Part shown: positions 1-12,474 of the stretch, in pieces
Numbering within the stretch: position 1 is the first letter of the stretch
Layout of the letters: every line of letters begins with the position of its first letter
Assembly (NCBI GenBank): GCA_003117195.1
Contig: BDSI01000016.1
Span: 1,240,001-1,304,000, forward strand
DNA from: Eudorina sp. 2006-703-Eu-15
Taxonomy: Eukaryota > Chlorophyta > Chlorophyceae > Chlamydomonadales > Volvocaceae
Direction: 5' to 3'
Length of the DNA stretch: 64,000 nt
The notes under the pieces: model-generated
Databases searched by the model: none
What the model was told of the DNA's origin: nothing
Seen by the model: only the letters and a program-made list of their open reading frames with translations
Program-made: the position numbers and the translations under genes

Positions 1-1067
1 CGGGGACACATTCGACGTGGTGCCTCTGGGGGCATTTTTCGGCAAGGGCAAGCGCACAGGTGAGGTGTCCTTATTTATCCCTGCGTTTATCTTTGATCCT
101 TTTATTCCTGCTGTTCCGTCTGAGTATGATGTATCTCTGCCGCGACTTCAGGCGTGTACGGCGCTTACCTGCTGGGCATCTACGACCCCGACACGGAGAC
201 GTATCAGACCATCAGCAAGCTGGGCACTGGGTTCAGCGAGGAACAGCTGCAGCAGCTGGCAGACGGGATGCGGCCGCATGTGATTTCCCAACCGCGACCA
301 TACTACAAGTGAGCTACAGCTTGTAGTGGACAGCAGTAATGCATTGTGCAAGATCCCGCGGCCGTCACGCGGTTGCATTACCTCACTTGATGTCACCTCG
401 AACGTGTTTGGGTTCCGTATGCCTTCATTTCTGTGCCGACCGCCCGTCCCCGGTGTTCAGGTGGAGCGACGCGCAGGTGCCGGACGTCTGGTTCGACACG
501 GTGGCCGTGTGGGAAGTCAAGGCAGCGGACCTGTCTATCAGCCCCGTGCACAAGGCGGCGGTGGGGCTGGTCGACCCGGTCAAGGGCATCAGCATCCGGT
601 GCGCGGTGGCCTGACTGAAGAAGTTGATGAACTCTCGACTCTCGCTCAGACCTCCTGCCAGCCTTCTGGACGGCCTGCACGAAACGTCCTGCGCGTTTTG
701 ACGTATGTAAATGCGTGGCTGGATGTGGCGCAGGTTTCCCCGCCTGATCCGGGTGCGCGAGGACAAGTCCCCGGAGGACGCGACCAGCGCCTCCCAGGTG
801 GCGGAGATGTTCCGCTCACAGGCGGTCATCAAACAGCAGCAGGTGAGTTCGGGTTGAAGACGCCGACACCGGCCGGAGAGCTAGCTGTCAGCAAAGAAAG
901 ACACACGTGGATAGGGAGCGGCGAAGTTGAGCCAGCGGGAGTGTTGTGGAACCGTAAGATGGTCGCCGTTTGAGTACTGCGAATGATCGCAAAAGTTGAA
1001 GCGATGCGCCTTGACCATGATCATGCAGGCGGAGAAGCAGAAGGAGCAGGAGGCCGATGACGAGTAG
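1..1067 (+). CDS. LIG1: DNA ligase 1 (ATP-dependent), C-terminal part; 5' end outside window
   Basis: ATP-dependent DNA ligase that seals nicks between Okazaki fragments and in excision repair in the nucleus. Five exons are visible: 1-59, 152-308, 461-598, 734-842 and 1029-1067 (TAG). All introns are GT-AG and the phases join without a break. The translation gives the OB-fold half of the eukaryotic ligase I family: it opens with [19 protein letters not shown], continues with [20 protein letters not shown] and [20 protein letters not shown], and contains the motif VI region around [20 protein letters not shown]. It ends in a short charged tail ([10 protein letters not shown]). The lysine adenylation site and the DNA-binding domain lie upstream of the window. 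The next gene is on the other strand, tail-to-tail. Family assignment is firm; ligase 1 is favoured over ligase 3 or 4 from the motif VI context. Confidence 0.93.
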
Positions 1068-2005
1068 ACGGCCCCGAGTGGAGCACGTGAGCTCAACGAC
1101 TCACACGCAGGAGGTGCCCAATGCAAATACTGAGTGTGGGTTTCGTTGTATGTGTGGTGGTGTGTGTGTGGTGGGGGGAAGAGGTACCCCCAACAGGTGA
1201 TGTCACGGTTGCCAGTTGCTTGTGCAGTTTTATACCAGAGACATCGGCGGTGACGGTGCCCATTAGGCAGTGCGAGCGCCCACCAGCTGTCGGTTGACGG
1301 CGCCACAGAATTGCCGTGCCGTCATCGGTGCACGACACCCCAACCAGTGCGCCTATATTGGAGGCGTGACACGGACATGCCTGGCAGGGGTTCTTTGTGT
1401 CGCACCAGGCGTGTACGTTGATTGGACAAGAGCCGTGGTGATTGTTACGGCCTCAGTGTTGTGTGACGTGCTTCTGAGCTTACGGCCATGCACCATTGAA
1501 AATGACTTCGGCCGATTAAATTCCCAGCTCGGCGTTGCACGCAGCCATGCTGCCAGCGAAACGGCATTTACCGGAACGTCGAATTTTCAAAACATGATTT
1601 CGGTCACCGCTTCGACGAGCAACCGTGTCATACAGTAGCACGACCCAACCCTGGCCCCCGCCGCAATGCCGGGTCAACACCGGGCACAGGTAAGTTGAAA
1701 CACACGACGCTGCACCCAAGCACCCAGCGGCGATTCATTTCGCTTCGTGTCCCAATTTGCCCGGACATCCTCGTTCGTTGTGCCCTGTTGTCGTTCAATC
1801 GTTCCAGCGCACGCGTTGTGGTGCGCCCCGTGCCAAGTGAGCGGCCTTACGTCCTGCGAGAACCGCTCTTATACCTGTTGAGTCCTACATCTATCCGTGA
1901 AAGCGTAGCGCACAACACATGCAAACAGGGACAGAAGCATTCCTGGAACGTTCACCAGCATCCTGCCGTCGCAGTCCTGTGGAAGCCCCACCAGTCCCCA
2001 TATCT

Positions 2006-2069
2006 ATGATGGAGATTGCACCTGTAAAGCTCGTCCGATGATCCAGATTGCACCTGCAAAGCTCGTCTT
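2006..2069. repeat. Tandem duplication, 32-nt unit, two copies
   Basis: Two adjacent units (about 2006-2037 and 2038-2069) share the core AGATTGCACCTG and AAAGCTCGTC. They lie between the convergent ligase and TFIP11-like genes. The first unit carries TGTAA, the second TGCAA. Confidence 0.8.
2023..2027 (+). terminator. Possible TGTAA poly(A) signal for DNA ligase 1
   Basis: The first TGTAA on the + strand after the ligase stop codon lies about 955 nt downstream. TGTAA is the usual green-algal poly(A) signal. It sits in the first unit of a 32-nt tandem duplication whose second unit reads TGCAA. Between the ligase stop and this site I see no gene. Confidence 0.4.
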
Positions 2070-2296
2070 CTCTGGTCTTACCCCCGGGTCATTAAATGTT
2101 CACGCCCCTCAGCACGCAGACCAATCTGACATCCCGCCTCGACCAAAAATTCCGCCTGGCGTTCATACCCGACACCTGCAATCTCAGGTAACCTCCCGTA
2201 TACCGTACCAGAACCCACAATCGCAACCCTGCCGAACCCTTGTCGCGCCCTGATGCAGCACCGAGCACAGCCAAGCAGCACGGTCTAGCGCGCGTG

Positions 2297-5200
2297 CTAC
2301 CTGCACCGCGCCACCGCCAGCTGCTGCAGCTGCTCCAGCGACAGCGGAGCCCAGCGGGGCCCCAGCTGCGCGCGAATGACGCCGCTGGTGTTGTCCAGCA
2401 CGACGCTCACGCTGCCGAAGCTGTACACCTGCAGCCCCTCGTAGGTGCGGCCCGCCTTGGGCTGGAACTCCACGCCGTTCTCTTCCGCGAAGCGCATCAC
2501 CAGGTCGCGCAGCGTCAGCTCGCGGCTGGCCGCGGCGGCTGCGGCGGCGGCCGCCGCACCCGCGGCCGCTGCCGCGGTGTACGCGCCCGAGTCGTACGCG
2601 GTAGCGAACCCCGGCTGGGGCGGCAACGTCCCGTCCTGCGATGTGCGCGCCCGCGAGGGAGACGTCAGCTGCACCCACCACCTTTCGCACCGAACCGCTC
2701 AGTCACACCGTAACGTGCTTTTCTACTCTACCGCGGCGACGGGCGTAGGTCGCCCTGAAGCAGAAATGCGTGGAGTGCACAGTGCAGGACCCTGCATCCC
2801 TGCAGAATCCTGCACATCCCACTCCCGGTCGCTCGCGCGGGCTCCTCACCTCCAGGACGGAGTTCATGGTGTTGAGCGCGGCGTTGAACTGCGCGCGCAC
2901 GCGCTCGTGGTCGAGGATGCCCTGCGGCACCGACGACTTCCAGCCCAGGTACCAGCGCGTCACCTCGTCGAAGTTGGCGCCGTGCGTCAGCCAGTGCTGC
3001 AGCACCGCGTGCCACCTGCAGGCGGCAGCGACCCCAACCAAGCTCTCAGCGGAAGCCGACCACAGGGGGAAAGTATCGGTAGTTCGGTAACATGGAGGTG
3101 CCTTGGTGTGGGGGTCATGAGATGGCTATGTGTACCCTAGACAACAGAGGCTGTTTTTCGTTTAAACACCCAAGACAACAGAGGCTCACGGTTCAGCAGC
3201 TGGCGGTGCCAGACGCGCAGCGTACGCCAAGGTCGGGGGTGCCGCCCTCATGCGGACGTAGCTGCAGGAGCCGTACAGTATTTGTACTGTTCCGTGCGGT
3301 GCCGTACCTTGGGAAGAAGACGCGCTCCAGCATGCCCGCCATGAGGTGCGGGCTGATGACGTCCTTCCACGCCATGGCCCACATCCACGGCTCCATCTGC
3401 TGAGCCGCGGGGTTGATGTCCATCTGCCCCAGGGCGAGCGCCAGCTTGGGCACGATGGCCTGGAGAGCCAGAAGCCCAGGGGGGCGGGGCCGGCGGTAGG
3501 AACACTGAGCCGTGGGAATGAGACTCCATACACACAAGCTGCAATGTCCAGTGGACAGCCTAACGCCGTGACTATATCCGCGGTATCCCCCGAAACCCCC
3601 GAAACTTGTTCCTGCGAGAACCCCCTGCGCCGCGTCGCACCTTTGCCATGAACGCATCCCACTCCGCTGCGCCCCAGACCCGGTGCCACGGCGACAGCAG
3701 GATGAGCGCCGAGCCGTCGCTGGGGTGCCAGGCCTGCAGCGCCACGTCCAGCTTGTGCCGGATGTGCGGGTAGAGCTCATCCAGGGCCTGGCCCAGGTAG
3801 GGCAGCCACGGGAAGAGCCAGGCGTGGATGGGCACCGTCTCCTGCCGCGGCTCCCACTCGGTCATCGCCCGCCGCAGCTTGGGCATGACCAGCATCTCCA
3901 GGATGTGGCCCAGCGCTGAGGGCGGCAGCAGCGGCTCCCACGCCTGCGTGCGGGTCCCGGCCAGAGGCAGCGTAAGACGCAACCCCGCAGAGGGCGGCGC
4001 GGACCGTTTAACAATGCGGCTGTGCAGGTTCTACGGACTCTCCGGACAAGCTTCATGTCAGCTGACCAAGCGACAAGACACTCTGATTTGTGCAGAGGAG
4101 AATGTGCAGAGGAGAATGTCGCAAAGGCTCAGGGGGTCAGTGGACGCGTGTGTTCATCAATCACGGGAAGGGCAGGTGTCTGTGCTGAGGCAGTGTACAG
4201 TTTCACAGCTCACGACACGCGAATGAGAGGCTTTTTTTGGGGAAGCGAGAAATTTCACTATTCCGAATGAGAGGCATTAGTGAGGAGGCGCTCCTGGGCG
4301 GGGAGCGCTGCAGCGGGCCGCATCCACCGCAACTGCGCTACCATATGGGCAAGGCGCGCCGCAGCAGCACCCCTCAGACCCACCCACCTCCAGCCATTTG
4401 AGCAGCGGCTCCGGGTCGCGCGGCTGCCAGCCGTTCAGCGCCGCGCTCCGGACGGGCGGCAGCACTACCTCCCACACCAGCAGCGTGTACGGGTCGTCGG
4501 AGGTGCTGGCGCCGCCGGCCCCGGCGCCGCCCTCCGCGTCGTAGGAGCCGCCCAGGGGTCCCCCGCCGCCCGCTGAATCGCCCTGCAGCAGCGCCTTCCA
4601 GGTCCGCATCTCGGAGACGCCCCGCGTGGGCTCCGACAGCGGGTCCCAGCCGCGCAGCAGCGCCTGCATGCGGAACCGGCGTTGCGGCGTTGTAGGAAGC
4701 GCGTGGGTGGGGCTCGCGCACTGAGGAGAGGTGCATGAAAAGACATCTAGGAACCCCGCACATACCAGCCGGCCGGGGTCCCTAGTCATTTTCGTGATAT
4801 GGTGTATTGGCTCCGGTTTTTAAGCTTCGCCTAAGCTCTTATGCTAGATCTGGTCATGATACTTGTGTCGACTGCAACCGCAGCGCCAGTCGTGTGCTTT
4901 CGACTCCCCGTACCTGCATTCGCGGCAGCACCTGCGCCAACGCCGACTGCGCCAGGCCGTACATAATGTACTCCTCGCGGTACCGCTCCCGCAGCTTGCC
5001 GTACGCTGCCGCCAGATCCTCCAGCCGCGTCGACGCGGGCAGCTCCCGCACCTCCGCCACCTCCGCCGCCACCGCCTCCAGCCGCGCGCACGCCTCCGCC
5101 TGACGGGTGTCCTCCTCCTCCAGCCGCTGCTTCTCCCTGGCCAGCAGGGTCGCCGTGTCCTGCGGTGTACGACATGAGGAAGGCAAACGGCATCTAGGCA

Positions 5201-8200
5201 AACGGCAGCTGAGGGCACGGCGCCGCGAAACGCCGCCGCAAGCGCGATTCCGCGCCCTAATAGAACCCTAGATCCTCACGATTGCCAGGTCAACCATAGA
5301 AGCTGAGGCCAGCCCAAGTCCTGCTGGCAACGGCGCTGGGTTGACACGGAGCGGTCCAATGCCATACTCAAAAAATAAACGACTAGGCGTTCATGCGAAC
5401 GATGCGCTGCTGTTTTCCAGGCAGTGCCCCCATCACCTCCGCAGACACACCTGCTCGCTGTTGCTGTTGTCATGTTTTCCAATTTGCAGGTTAACATGGT
5501 AAGTATATTGGTGCTTGGTTTGGGTCGGGCGGGTCTCTTCTCTAAACGCACCTGCTCGTGCCGCAGCTTGGCGTCCAGCTTCTGGATGGCCGCCTCCGCC
5601 AGGTCCACCAGGAGCCGCAGGTTGTGCTGCAGCTCCGGCATGGGCGTCTTGTCGCCTTCGGGCGGGCGGGCGGGCGGGCGAGAGGCGCCCGGGCAGCCGG
5701 CGCAGTGTAATAGGCATGGGGCCAGGAGGGCGCGGTGCAGTGCAGCGTTTGCACGCAACACAGGGCCGCTGCCCCCGCAGCCCTGTTCCGCGGTCCCGGA
5801 CCCAAATCCCATGGCCGACCGACCGACCGACCGACGGACCGTCTAATCGACCCGCGCATACCAAATGCCGGCTGTCATCCCCGGGCCGGCTGTCACCCCG
5901 GGCCGGCTGTCCGCAACTCGCCAGAAACAGCGTCAAGCGCCGGACACGCATAGGCGACTGGCCGTGCGCGTGTGACTATGCACATGCCGTGCTGAGGCCC
6001 TCCCGCCCTTCTCAGCCCGCCCAGAGACCCACCCACCCACCCACCTCCAGCACTGACGGTCTCCTCGTTCAGGTGCTGCAGGTTGGTGATGACCCGGGCT
6101 TGCGGGCCCCGCATGTCCAGGATGGGCTGGGCCTGACACCCCGTGATGTAATGTAGGAGAGTGGGAGGCCGCGATCAGGTTCGCAACGTGAGTGACCCAA
6201 CACACCAGCCAGGATCCATGGGGGGATGCGGCAGGCCTGATACTGCATGTCCCACTGCGTCATGTGTCCTAACCTACGGTAGATTGCATGTGAGCACGCC
6301 GTCAATCAAGGGTTTGGTCTGATCCTTTGCAATGCTTAGATAAGGTGGCGTAATGCTCGCCACCGCCCGCCCAATAAGGGGGCCAACCTATCACTCGACA
6401 GCACCTGCACACCCCACCGGCTGTCAGGCACCCCCATCTTGCCCAGGCCACGCAGCGCGTCGCCATGGCCCCGTGCATCAACCAACACAGCGATAACCCC
6501 TGCTATTATGTTGCCGGGCTGGGTGTGTCTGTGAAGGTCTCTTTTTAAGAGACCCTGCTCTCTCAGCCCACCGAACCCCAACGCCCGCTCGGACCCACCC
6601 ACCGCCCACCTGTAACGGCTGGTCCGCAGCCTCCGCCAGCACCTGGTCAGCTGTGCGGTACTCCCGCTTCACGCGCACCTCCTTGGCCTTCTTCTTCCAG
6701 GCGCCCTTCACGGGGCCACCCGCGTCGGAACCGGCGGCCTGCGCGCCGGCGGGCAGGTTGGGCGGCGGAGGCGCAGCCTCACTGAGACGTCGCGGGGCAG
6801 CGTGTGCCGCAGGGCACTCCCAGAGGGGTCACGAGGGCTGTCGGCCGCTGACGGTTTCGTAGGTATGATTTCGCCAAGGCAATCTTAAGGGTGTTTGGAA
6901 GGACTCATTAGCCCGGCTCCTCGGCGTACTCTCCCTGCAGCTTCCTTTCCCATTCCCGGCGCACAACCCCCTCCCCACTGCGACCCCCAACCCCGACCCC
7001 TATATGTTCGGGGCGGTCTACGTCGCTCCTAATCGCGCGCATGTGCCCGTCGCCCGTCCCGTCCCGTCCCGTCCCGTCCCGTCCCGTCCCGTCCCGTCCC
7101 GTCCCGTCCCGTCCCGTCCCGTCCCGTCCCGTCCCGTCCCGTCCCGCCCCGTCCAGGCAAATTCTGGAAATCTTTTAACCCTGGCACCACAACCACACCG
7201 GTCCCGCTCGGCCGCCAGACTCCCCATTGCCACACCTTGCCGCCCTGGTCCCTGGCTGTGGCGTCCGTTCCGTCCGCCCGCGCCCCCAGACCCAGGCCGC
7301 CCATCCCGGCTCCCGGCAGCTCCATCTTGGGCTCCTCGCGGTCCCCGAAGCCCAGTGCCATCCCCTTGGGCCGCATCTTGGCCTCCACGGGCCGGGCAAT
7401 GCCCTGCCGGTTGCGGCCCAGACCCTCGCCTGCGGCCGGGGCGTAACACGACAGGACGGAGGGATATTGGAAGTTGGTGGAGGCATTCACTCTGCACTGC
7501 TAGGGCCGGAGAGAGGGAACTGGGGCGGAGAGATGCAGCATTACGAGGGGAGGGAAAACGAACCTGCAACCCCGATAGTAGACCCCGGTAGTAGACGCCG
7601 GCGATAACCCAGGCAACCCAGGCGTTAACGACAACGGGCAAAGGCGCGCTGCGCGGGCAGCCCCGCTTGCGCCCTAGCCTGCGGCGTGGGCGCCGGCGCC
7701 GCAGGCTAGGGCGTACACGTGGGTGTCCTCTCCGAGCGCAATTTTCAATACAGCTTTCGCGCCTCGCACGCCCACCCACCTGCCTTGTACCCCATCTTCT
7801 CCAGCAGCTTCAGACCGATTCCCTTCGTGTGCTTCTCAAAGTTGGCAAAGGCCGGGTCCGTGCTGAGGGTGGTGGTGCGCTTTGCCTCCGACTTGGCCGC
7901 CTGCTGTTCCTTCTTGAGCCGCTGGTTGGCCCGCTCCAGGATACTGCGACCGGCAAGAGGCGGACGCGCGCGCGCGCGGAGGGTGTGGGTTACGGTACGG
8001 GCCTCTCGTGGTCCGCCGGAGCCGCAGTTCTCCACCTGGCTTATCCACCAGAAGGACAGCAGGCCGGGTGGGAGTGCGTGATTGCGCGCTATGTCAATCA
8101 ATCCTTGCTCAAAGGTGCAACGCACTCAGAATACGGTGTACCGCGCATGATAATATGCAGGCAAGTCCTTACGGTAAAGAGCGCGTAATTAACGACGAGA

Positions 8201-8925
8201 TCGACCCAGACAGCCAACAAGCCCGCCTGGACTGCGACGCCGCATCCCCTGGTATCCTCTCGGCCGCCCGCCCGGACCAAACGCGCCAAACCCAGGTCGT
8301 CAGCAGCCGCGCACCGTTTGCCGAAAGCACTGGGCATCACAGCCTCCTCCTCGTCGTCCTGTGCGCTGTCGTCGCCGCCTGCTCTGCCGCTGGTGCTGGG
8401 CCCGCCGGGTCTGAACCCTAACCCGCCGCCACTGCCGCTGCCCAGGCCTGCGCCTCCGATGCCCACGCCTGCCCCTGCCTCTGTCCCTGCGGCGCCTGCG
8501 CGGCTGCCGAGGCCCAGACCTGCGTGAGCGAAGCTGGGGCGCCCTTCTGTGTCGTCTTCGTCGCTGGTGGGTCCCACGCTGCCTGGCCGTTGGGCAGGGC
8601 CGAAGGTCGGCCCTGCCGTCGCCCCAACACCGTCCTCCTCGTCCGCTTTCATGGTGTCCTGAACGATCTTGCCGCTGGACACAAAGCCGACAGGCTTCGT
8701 ATAATCCCGTTCCCGGTCGCCACGATCTCGGCGACGGCCACGCCGGTCGCCCTCCGAGTCGTCCGAGTCATCAGCAAAGATGCCGTAGATCTGGTCGTCC
8801 TTGCTCTGCATGCGCTTCTGCCGCTTCTTGGAGAAATAGAATTCGCCATTTATCCACTGCCCCCCCTCGTAGTCATTTTCCATGTCAAAACGTTCAAAAT
8901 GTTGAAATTCATTAGGGTCTGCCAT
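2297..8925 (-). CDS. TFIP11: TFIP11/NTR1 (STIP)-like G-patch spliceosome disassembly factor
   Basis: Homologue of tuftelin-interacting protein 11 (yeast Ntr1, plant STIPL/NTR1), which recruits and activates the Prp43/DHX15 helicase to take apart the intron-lariat spliceosome in the nucleus. Twelve exons: 8925-8315, 7943-7780, 7429-7236, 6816-6610, 6132-6045, 5655-5552, 5159-4914, 4663-4388, 3943-3641, 3459-3308, 3015-2850, 2635-2297. They sum to 2850 nt (949 residues) with matching phases. The N-terminus has the acidic TIP domain (FDMENDYEGGQWINGEFYFS). A G-patch follows from about residue 225 (HTKGIGLKLLEKMGYKAGEG, then GLGRNRQGI). The GCFC-type region includes GPQARVITNLQHLN and HAWLFPWLPYLGQALDELYP. 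The C-terminus has the conserved LTLRDLVMRFAEENGVEFQP block. The Met at 8925 begins the conserved N-terminal motif. A poly-Ala run near the C-terminus is lineage-typical padding. The exon 3/4 junction is the least certain. Confidence 0.95.
7056..7145. repeat. (GTCCC)18 pentanucleotide microsatellite
   Basis: Eighteen uninterrupted GTCCC units (GGGAC on the gene's strand) lie in intron 3 of the TFIP11-like gene. Perfect identity between units suggests recent expansion or slippage. Confidence 0.95.
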
Positions 8926-9654
8926 GATACTTTGGGAAGGTTTGATGCAAAAGAATTAGTTATGTCAAAGACGGGAAGATATGCCAATTACAGACTGAAC
9001 TCGCATCCTCACGGAAAAGTAAGGTGGACTTTTATGATTAAATTGAGGGCCGCGCATAGCGAAATTTGTCAGCTTGATGTCGTACGGCTGTTCAAGCTTA
9101 ACCAACTGCGGGTGTCTGAGTTGAGCTGCTGACTGCCAAAGGCCGTAGTATGTTGTCGCTTGCAAGCCTGAATTAAAACTCCTGCGAATAGCCAACTGCG
9201 CTACTGGCAAGTTGGCAACGTCTCCGCACTCGGAACCAAAGTCGATGCGGAGTTTGTGATGCAAAGAGATAATTATCAGCGCTGCAAGCGCAATCAAATT
9301 CAATACCTCCAGAAAGCTCCACCCTATGGCGTTTCCAGGGTACTAGGTTCTACTGCCAACGACCGCAACCGCTATGCAGCCGTACGAGCGAAACAGCTAA
9401 ACTGGCATGCTTCGTTATGGCGCAGGTTACATACTTTGGACGTGAGCGACTGTGTATCTGGCCAGCTACTGCTGAGGAGATTCGCCGCGAGGTCAATAGC
9501 CAACGTCCTTACGTACCCGTTATATTACCTTGCAGGCATTGACAGGTGCTGCATCCCAGACGTTTTTATTTATAAGCCGAGCAATTAGGGTTAGAGGCAG
9601 AACTCTGAGCGCCGCCGGCCTGCGCCGCCCTGCACTAAGGACGCGTGGGCCACC
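8926..9654. promoter_or_regulatory. Shared head-to-head promoter region (TFIP11-like / RLP24)
   Basis: This 729-bp spacer separates two divergent start codons and must hold both 5' UTRs and both promoters. It is visibly less GC-rich than the flanking exons. I see no convincing open frame and no clear TATA box at a useful distance from either start. Co-regulation of the two genes is inferred only from geometry. Confidence 0.6.
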
Positions 9655-10137
9655 ATGCGTGTCGAGAAGTGCTGGTTCTGCTCCTCGTCAATTTATCCTG
9701 GACACGGTATCACCTTTGTTCGCAACGATGCGACCGTCTTCCGGTTCTGCCGGGGCAAGTGCCACAAGAACTTCAAGATGAAGCGCAACCCTCGGAAGGT
9801 GCGCTGGACGAAGGCGTACCGGAAGCTAGCCGGTAAAGAGCTGGCAGAGGATGCCACCTTTGAGATGGAAAAGCGTCGCAACCGACCAGAGAAGTACAAC
9901 CGTGAGTTGGTTGCCAAGACGCTCAAGGCCATCGAGAAGGTCACGGATATTAGACAGAAGCGCCAGGATCGCTTCTATGAGAAGCGCATGCAGCGTGCCA
10001 AGAAGCAGCAGCTCAAGGCGGACAAGGTTCAGCTGGAGAAGGAGGTCCACCTCATCAAGGCGCCGGAGGGTGTCCGGGCCGAGAAAGAGAAGCTCAAAGA
10101 GCCTGTCCGGCAGCAGGCGGAGGCGATGGAGGAGTGA
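9655..10137 (+). CDS. RLP24: RLP24: eL24-like 60S ribosome biogenesis factor
   Basis: Single-exon gene of 160 residues. RLP24 is the placeholder paralogue of ribosomal protein eL24. In yeast it binds pre-60S particles in the nucleolus, activates the AAA ATPase Drg1 and is swapped for eL24 in the cytoplasm. The N-terminus has the family zinc ribbon with Cys6, Cys9, Cys32 and Cys36 ([20 protein letters not shown] and [12 protein letters not shown]), followed by [21 protein letters not shown] long basic coiled-coil tail ([20 protein letters not shown]) separates RLP24 from true eL24. The start has a strong context (GCCACCATGC) and begins the family N-terminus exactly. Having no introns is unusual beside its intron-rich neighbours. 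Confidence 0.97.
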   Translation: MRVEKCWFCSSSIYPGHGITFVRNDATVFRFCRGKCHKNFKMKRNPRKVRWTKAYRKLAGKELAEDATFEMEKRRNRPEKYNRELVAKTLKAIEKVTDIRQKRQDRFYEKRMQRAKKQQLKADKVQLEKEVHLIKAPEGVRAEKEKLKEPVRQQAEAMEE

Positions 10138-10990
10138 GCCCTGGGCAAGTGTGCTGGCAGCGCGTACGGGAGACCAGGCACGCGTGACGCCGGCAGCATG
10201 GCGCAAGGGGTGTGGAAGCATGACGGAGCGTTGGGGGCTTGCGGGGTTGTTGATGATGCGAGGGGCGTACTCTTGGGCACTTGGGGGCGGGGAGGTACTT
10301 GAAACAGGAAGTTCCGTTCGCGGTAGCGAGGGACGGCGGATGCCCACGGACGACGGCTGCGTCTCGACGGGGGTTAATCCTTGAAAGGACTCCGGAATGA
10401 AACAGGTGCAGCTGCAAGCGCTTGGCGGCGCGCGCGCATCTGGCATCAGCCGTGGTTCGCCACGTCGGTGGCAAGGCCGCCAGGGCGGACGGATCCGTCA
10501 TTTTAGGTGCAGCGCGAAATAGTGACAGTCAATGGGCGTTCATCGCCCCATGCGATAGGGACGTGCTTGGTCTTGAGGGAGGACATGAGGAGTAGTGGGT
10601 CGCCGGCTGGATGGCTGCGGCGGGGCCAGGTCGAGGCGATCGAGTGCCGCGTATGGTGTCGCGCGGTGCCGGTTGCAACCGGCTCTGGATTCTCTGCTCG
10701 TACGCACCGGCATGCGATGTGTGAATTTGATGCGATGGGATGACCGGACGCATTTTCGCAGCTAAAATACGTAGGAAGTGATACATGGCGGGGAGACGTG
10801 CATGATTCGGTCGCTCAAGCGTTAGGTTGCCGGGGGGAGGGGCATAGGCGCCCCGCCCTCGCAGGACCGCGGGCTGCGAAGCTCAAGGCGTCGGTGGTTT
10901 GTACTGCTGTGCCTGCAATCGCTCTTTCCGTCCTTTTCCGGGCGTTGCGAAGCCATAATTGCAGAGAGGTGTAGACGCGTTCACCAGTAG

Positions 10991-10995
10991 TGTAA
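10991..10995 (+). terminator. TGTAA poly(A) signal of RLP24
   Basis: First TGTAA on the + strand after the RLP24 stop, giving a 3' UTR of about 870 nt. I find no open frame with family resemblance in 10138-10990. Confidence 0.7.
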
Positions 10996-11311
10996 CGTAG
11001 CATTATGCGTCCGGGATGTCCCCTTCCGCCCATCGCGGCAATGCGGCGGGGGGTCTTGTGGGAGGGCTCCGCCTTCTCCGCAACATGTCACATGCCTATA
11101 TCGCACGCTGTGCGCCAGCCCGACACGTCAGCTTGTCAAGTGCTGACCAGCCTCCAGATACGGTCCACCAGCCTCGCAGCGTCACCCGTCCAAAAATGCT
11201 GTTCGCCACCCCGCCAGTCAAGACCTGGGTGTGGCCCTTATAAACAGAGCCAGGAACGGCCATCAGAGTACGATGCGACTTGATGCACCCGGACAAAGAA
11301 ACGTCGGTTTG

Positions 11312-11369
11312 GAAGTGTAACCACAACCGTTGAAGGTGTTGAAGTGCAACCGCAGCCGTTGAAAGATAC
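11312..11369. repeat. Tandem duplication, 29-nt unit, two copies
   Basis: Units at about 11312-11340 and 11341-11369 share GAAGTG-AACC-CA-CCGTTGAA with a few substitutions. The first unit contains TGTAA. Confidence 0.8.
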
Positions 11370-12046
11370 CCATGCTCTCAATCGGATGGGGGCGCCAAAA
11401 CTTGCTCGACGGGCCTCCGGGCGTGCAAGGCCGCGCATACGCCACTGAGCAGGCCGCATTCCAAGATGCCCCCGGAGTCCCGACATTGTCGCCGAGGTGC
11501 AGGCCCGAGAACACGACCGTAGCAATGGACCCTGTGGTGTTCGGCGGGCGCACATCGGCCATCACCCAATGATGCAATGAACCCACCACCAAAATCGGCC
11601 TTGCGGGACACACCCCCGCGGAGGTACACGTCCACCGCGCGCTGCCGGCAGCCCGCTCTCACCAAGCAGCCTCTAGCACAAGAACCTGCGGGGCGCGATG
11701 CATCCCGCGGAACTGGGCAGGACGAGGCGGGGCATACCAGCCGTCGGATCATTTCGTGCCAAGGGTCAAAAGCCGCTCGTCGACGGAACCGTATGGAACT
11801 GAGTCCAGCAGCCGCAGCAGCGGCCCCTGCCGACCAGCCACACCTCCTCGTCCCCCCCTGTGCGGCCGCTTAGTCCTCTGGTCCGCGGAAACCGGGGCGG
11901 TCGCCGGTCACCGCCGGGAGAGGCCCCGGCGCAGGCGTGCTGCATCACGGTCGCACGGCTCATCACTCCCCGGCTCAACCACAGGCCGGTCCCGGGGCTT
12001 GCCAGTCCTTCCTGACTGCTGACTGCTGATCTGTCCTCTCCACTCG

Positions 12047-12190
12047 CCAGCAGAGCCCCATCCTGGCATGTATCCCCGATCCTACTACACTGGTCCTTGA
12101 AACCCAGGATCAGCTCCCCAGCAGAGCCCCATCCTGACATCCCCATCCTGAAATCCCCAATCCTACTACGGTGGTCCTTGTGACCCAATC
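12047..12190. repeat. Tandem duplication, ~72-nt unit, two degenerate copies
   Basis: Both copies begin with CAGCAGAGCCCCATCCTG and contain AATCCTACTAC or GATCCTACTAC followed by GGTCCTTG. The short word ATCCTG or ATCC recurs within each unit and onward to about 12300, so the duplication sits in a longer degenerate satellite. Confidence 0.75.
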
Positions 12191-12474
12191 CTGGAAATCC
12201 AATCCAAGAAACCGTCCCGACACCCGAATCCTAGTAGCTCAGATCCTGTGCCTATGAACCCATACACCGTACGCCCACCCCTATATAGTCCTCATCCTGT
12301 CCTGATGCGTTCTCGAATCTTCCCGCCGCAGCCACCAGTCGCCCCGCGGCCCGTTCCTGCCCCGGACCACCGTTGACGTAGTTTCCATGGTGCCCAAACC
12401 CTAGATCTCCGCGCGCATCACACCCCCGGACAGCCGTGGAGAAGCCCGGAAGAATCCCACTCGGGGAGAAAAAA

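Larger units (their letters stand above)
11011..12474. other. Intergenic stretch between convergent 3' ends, with short tandem repeats
   Basis: No gene is recognised between the RLP24 poly(A) signal and the next poly(A) signal. A minus-strand open frame at 11263-11613 has no recognisable family, splice context or coding periodicity that I can defend. The stretch contains a 29-nt tandem duplication near 11312 and a 72-nt duplication near 12047. Confidence 0.5.

Noticed and set aside
11263..11613. Minus-strand open frame between RLP24 and the unknown gene
   Set aside because: No recognisable family or splice partners, and it crosses a tandem duplication; kept only as part of the intergenic entry.
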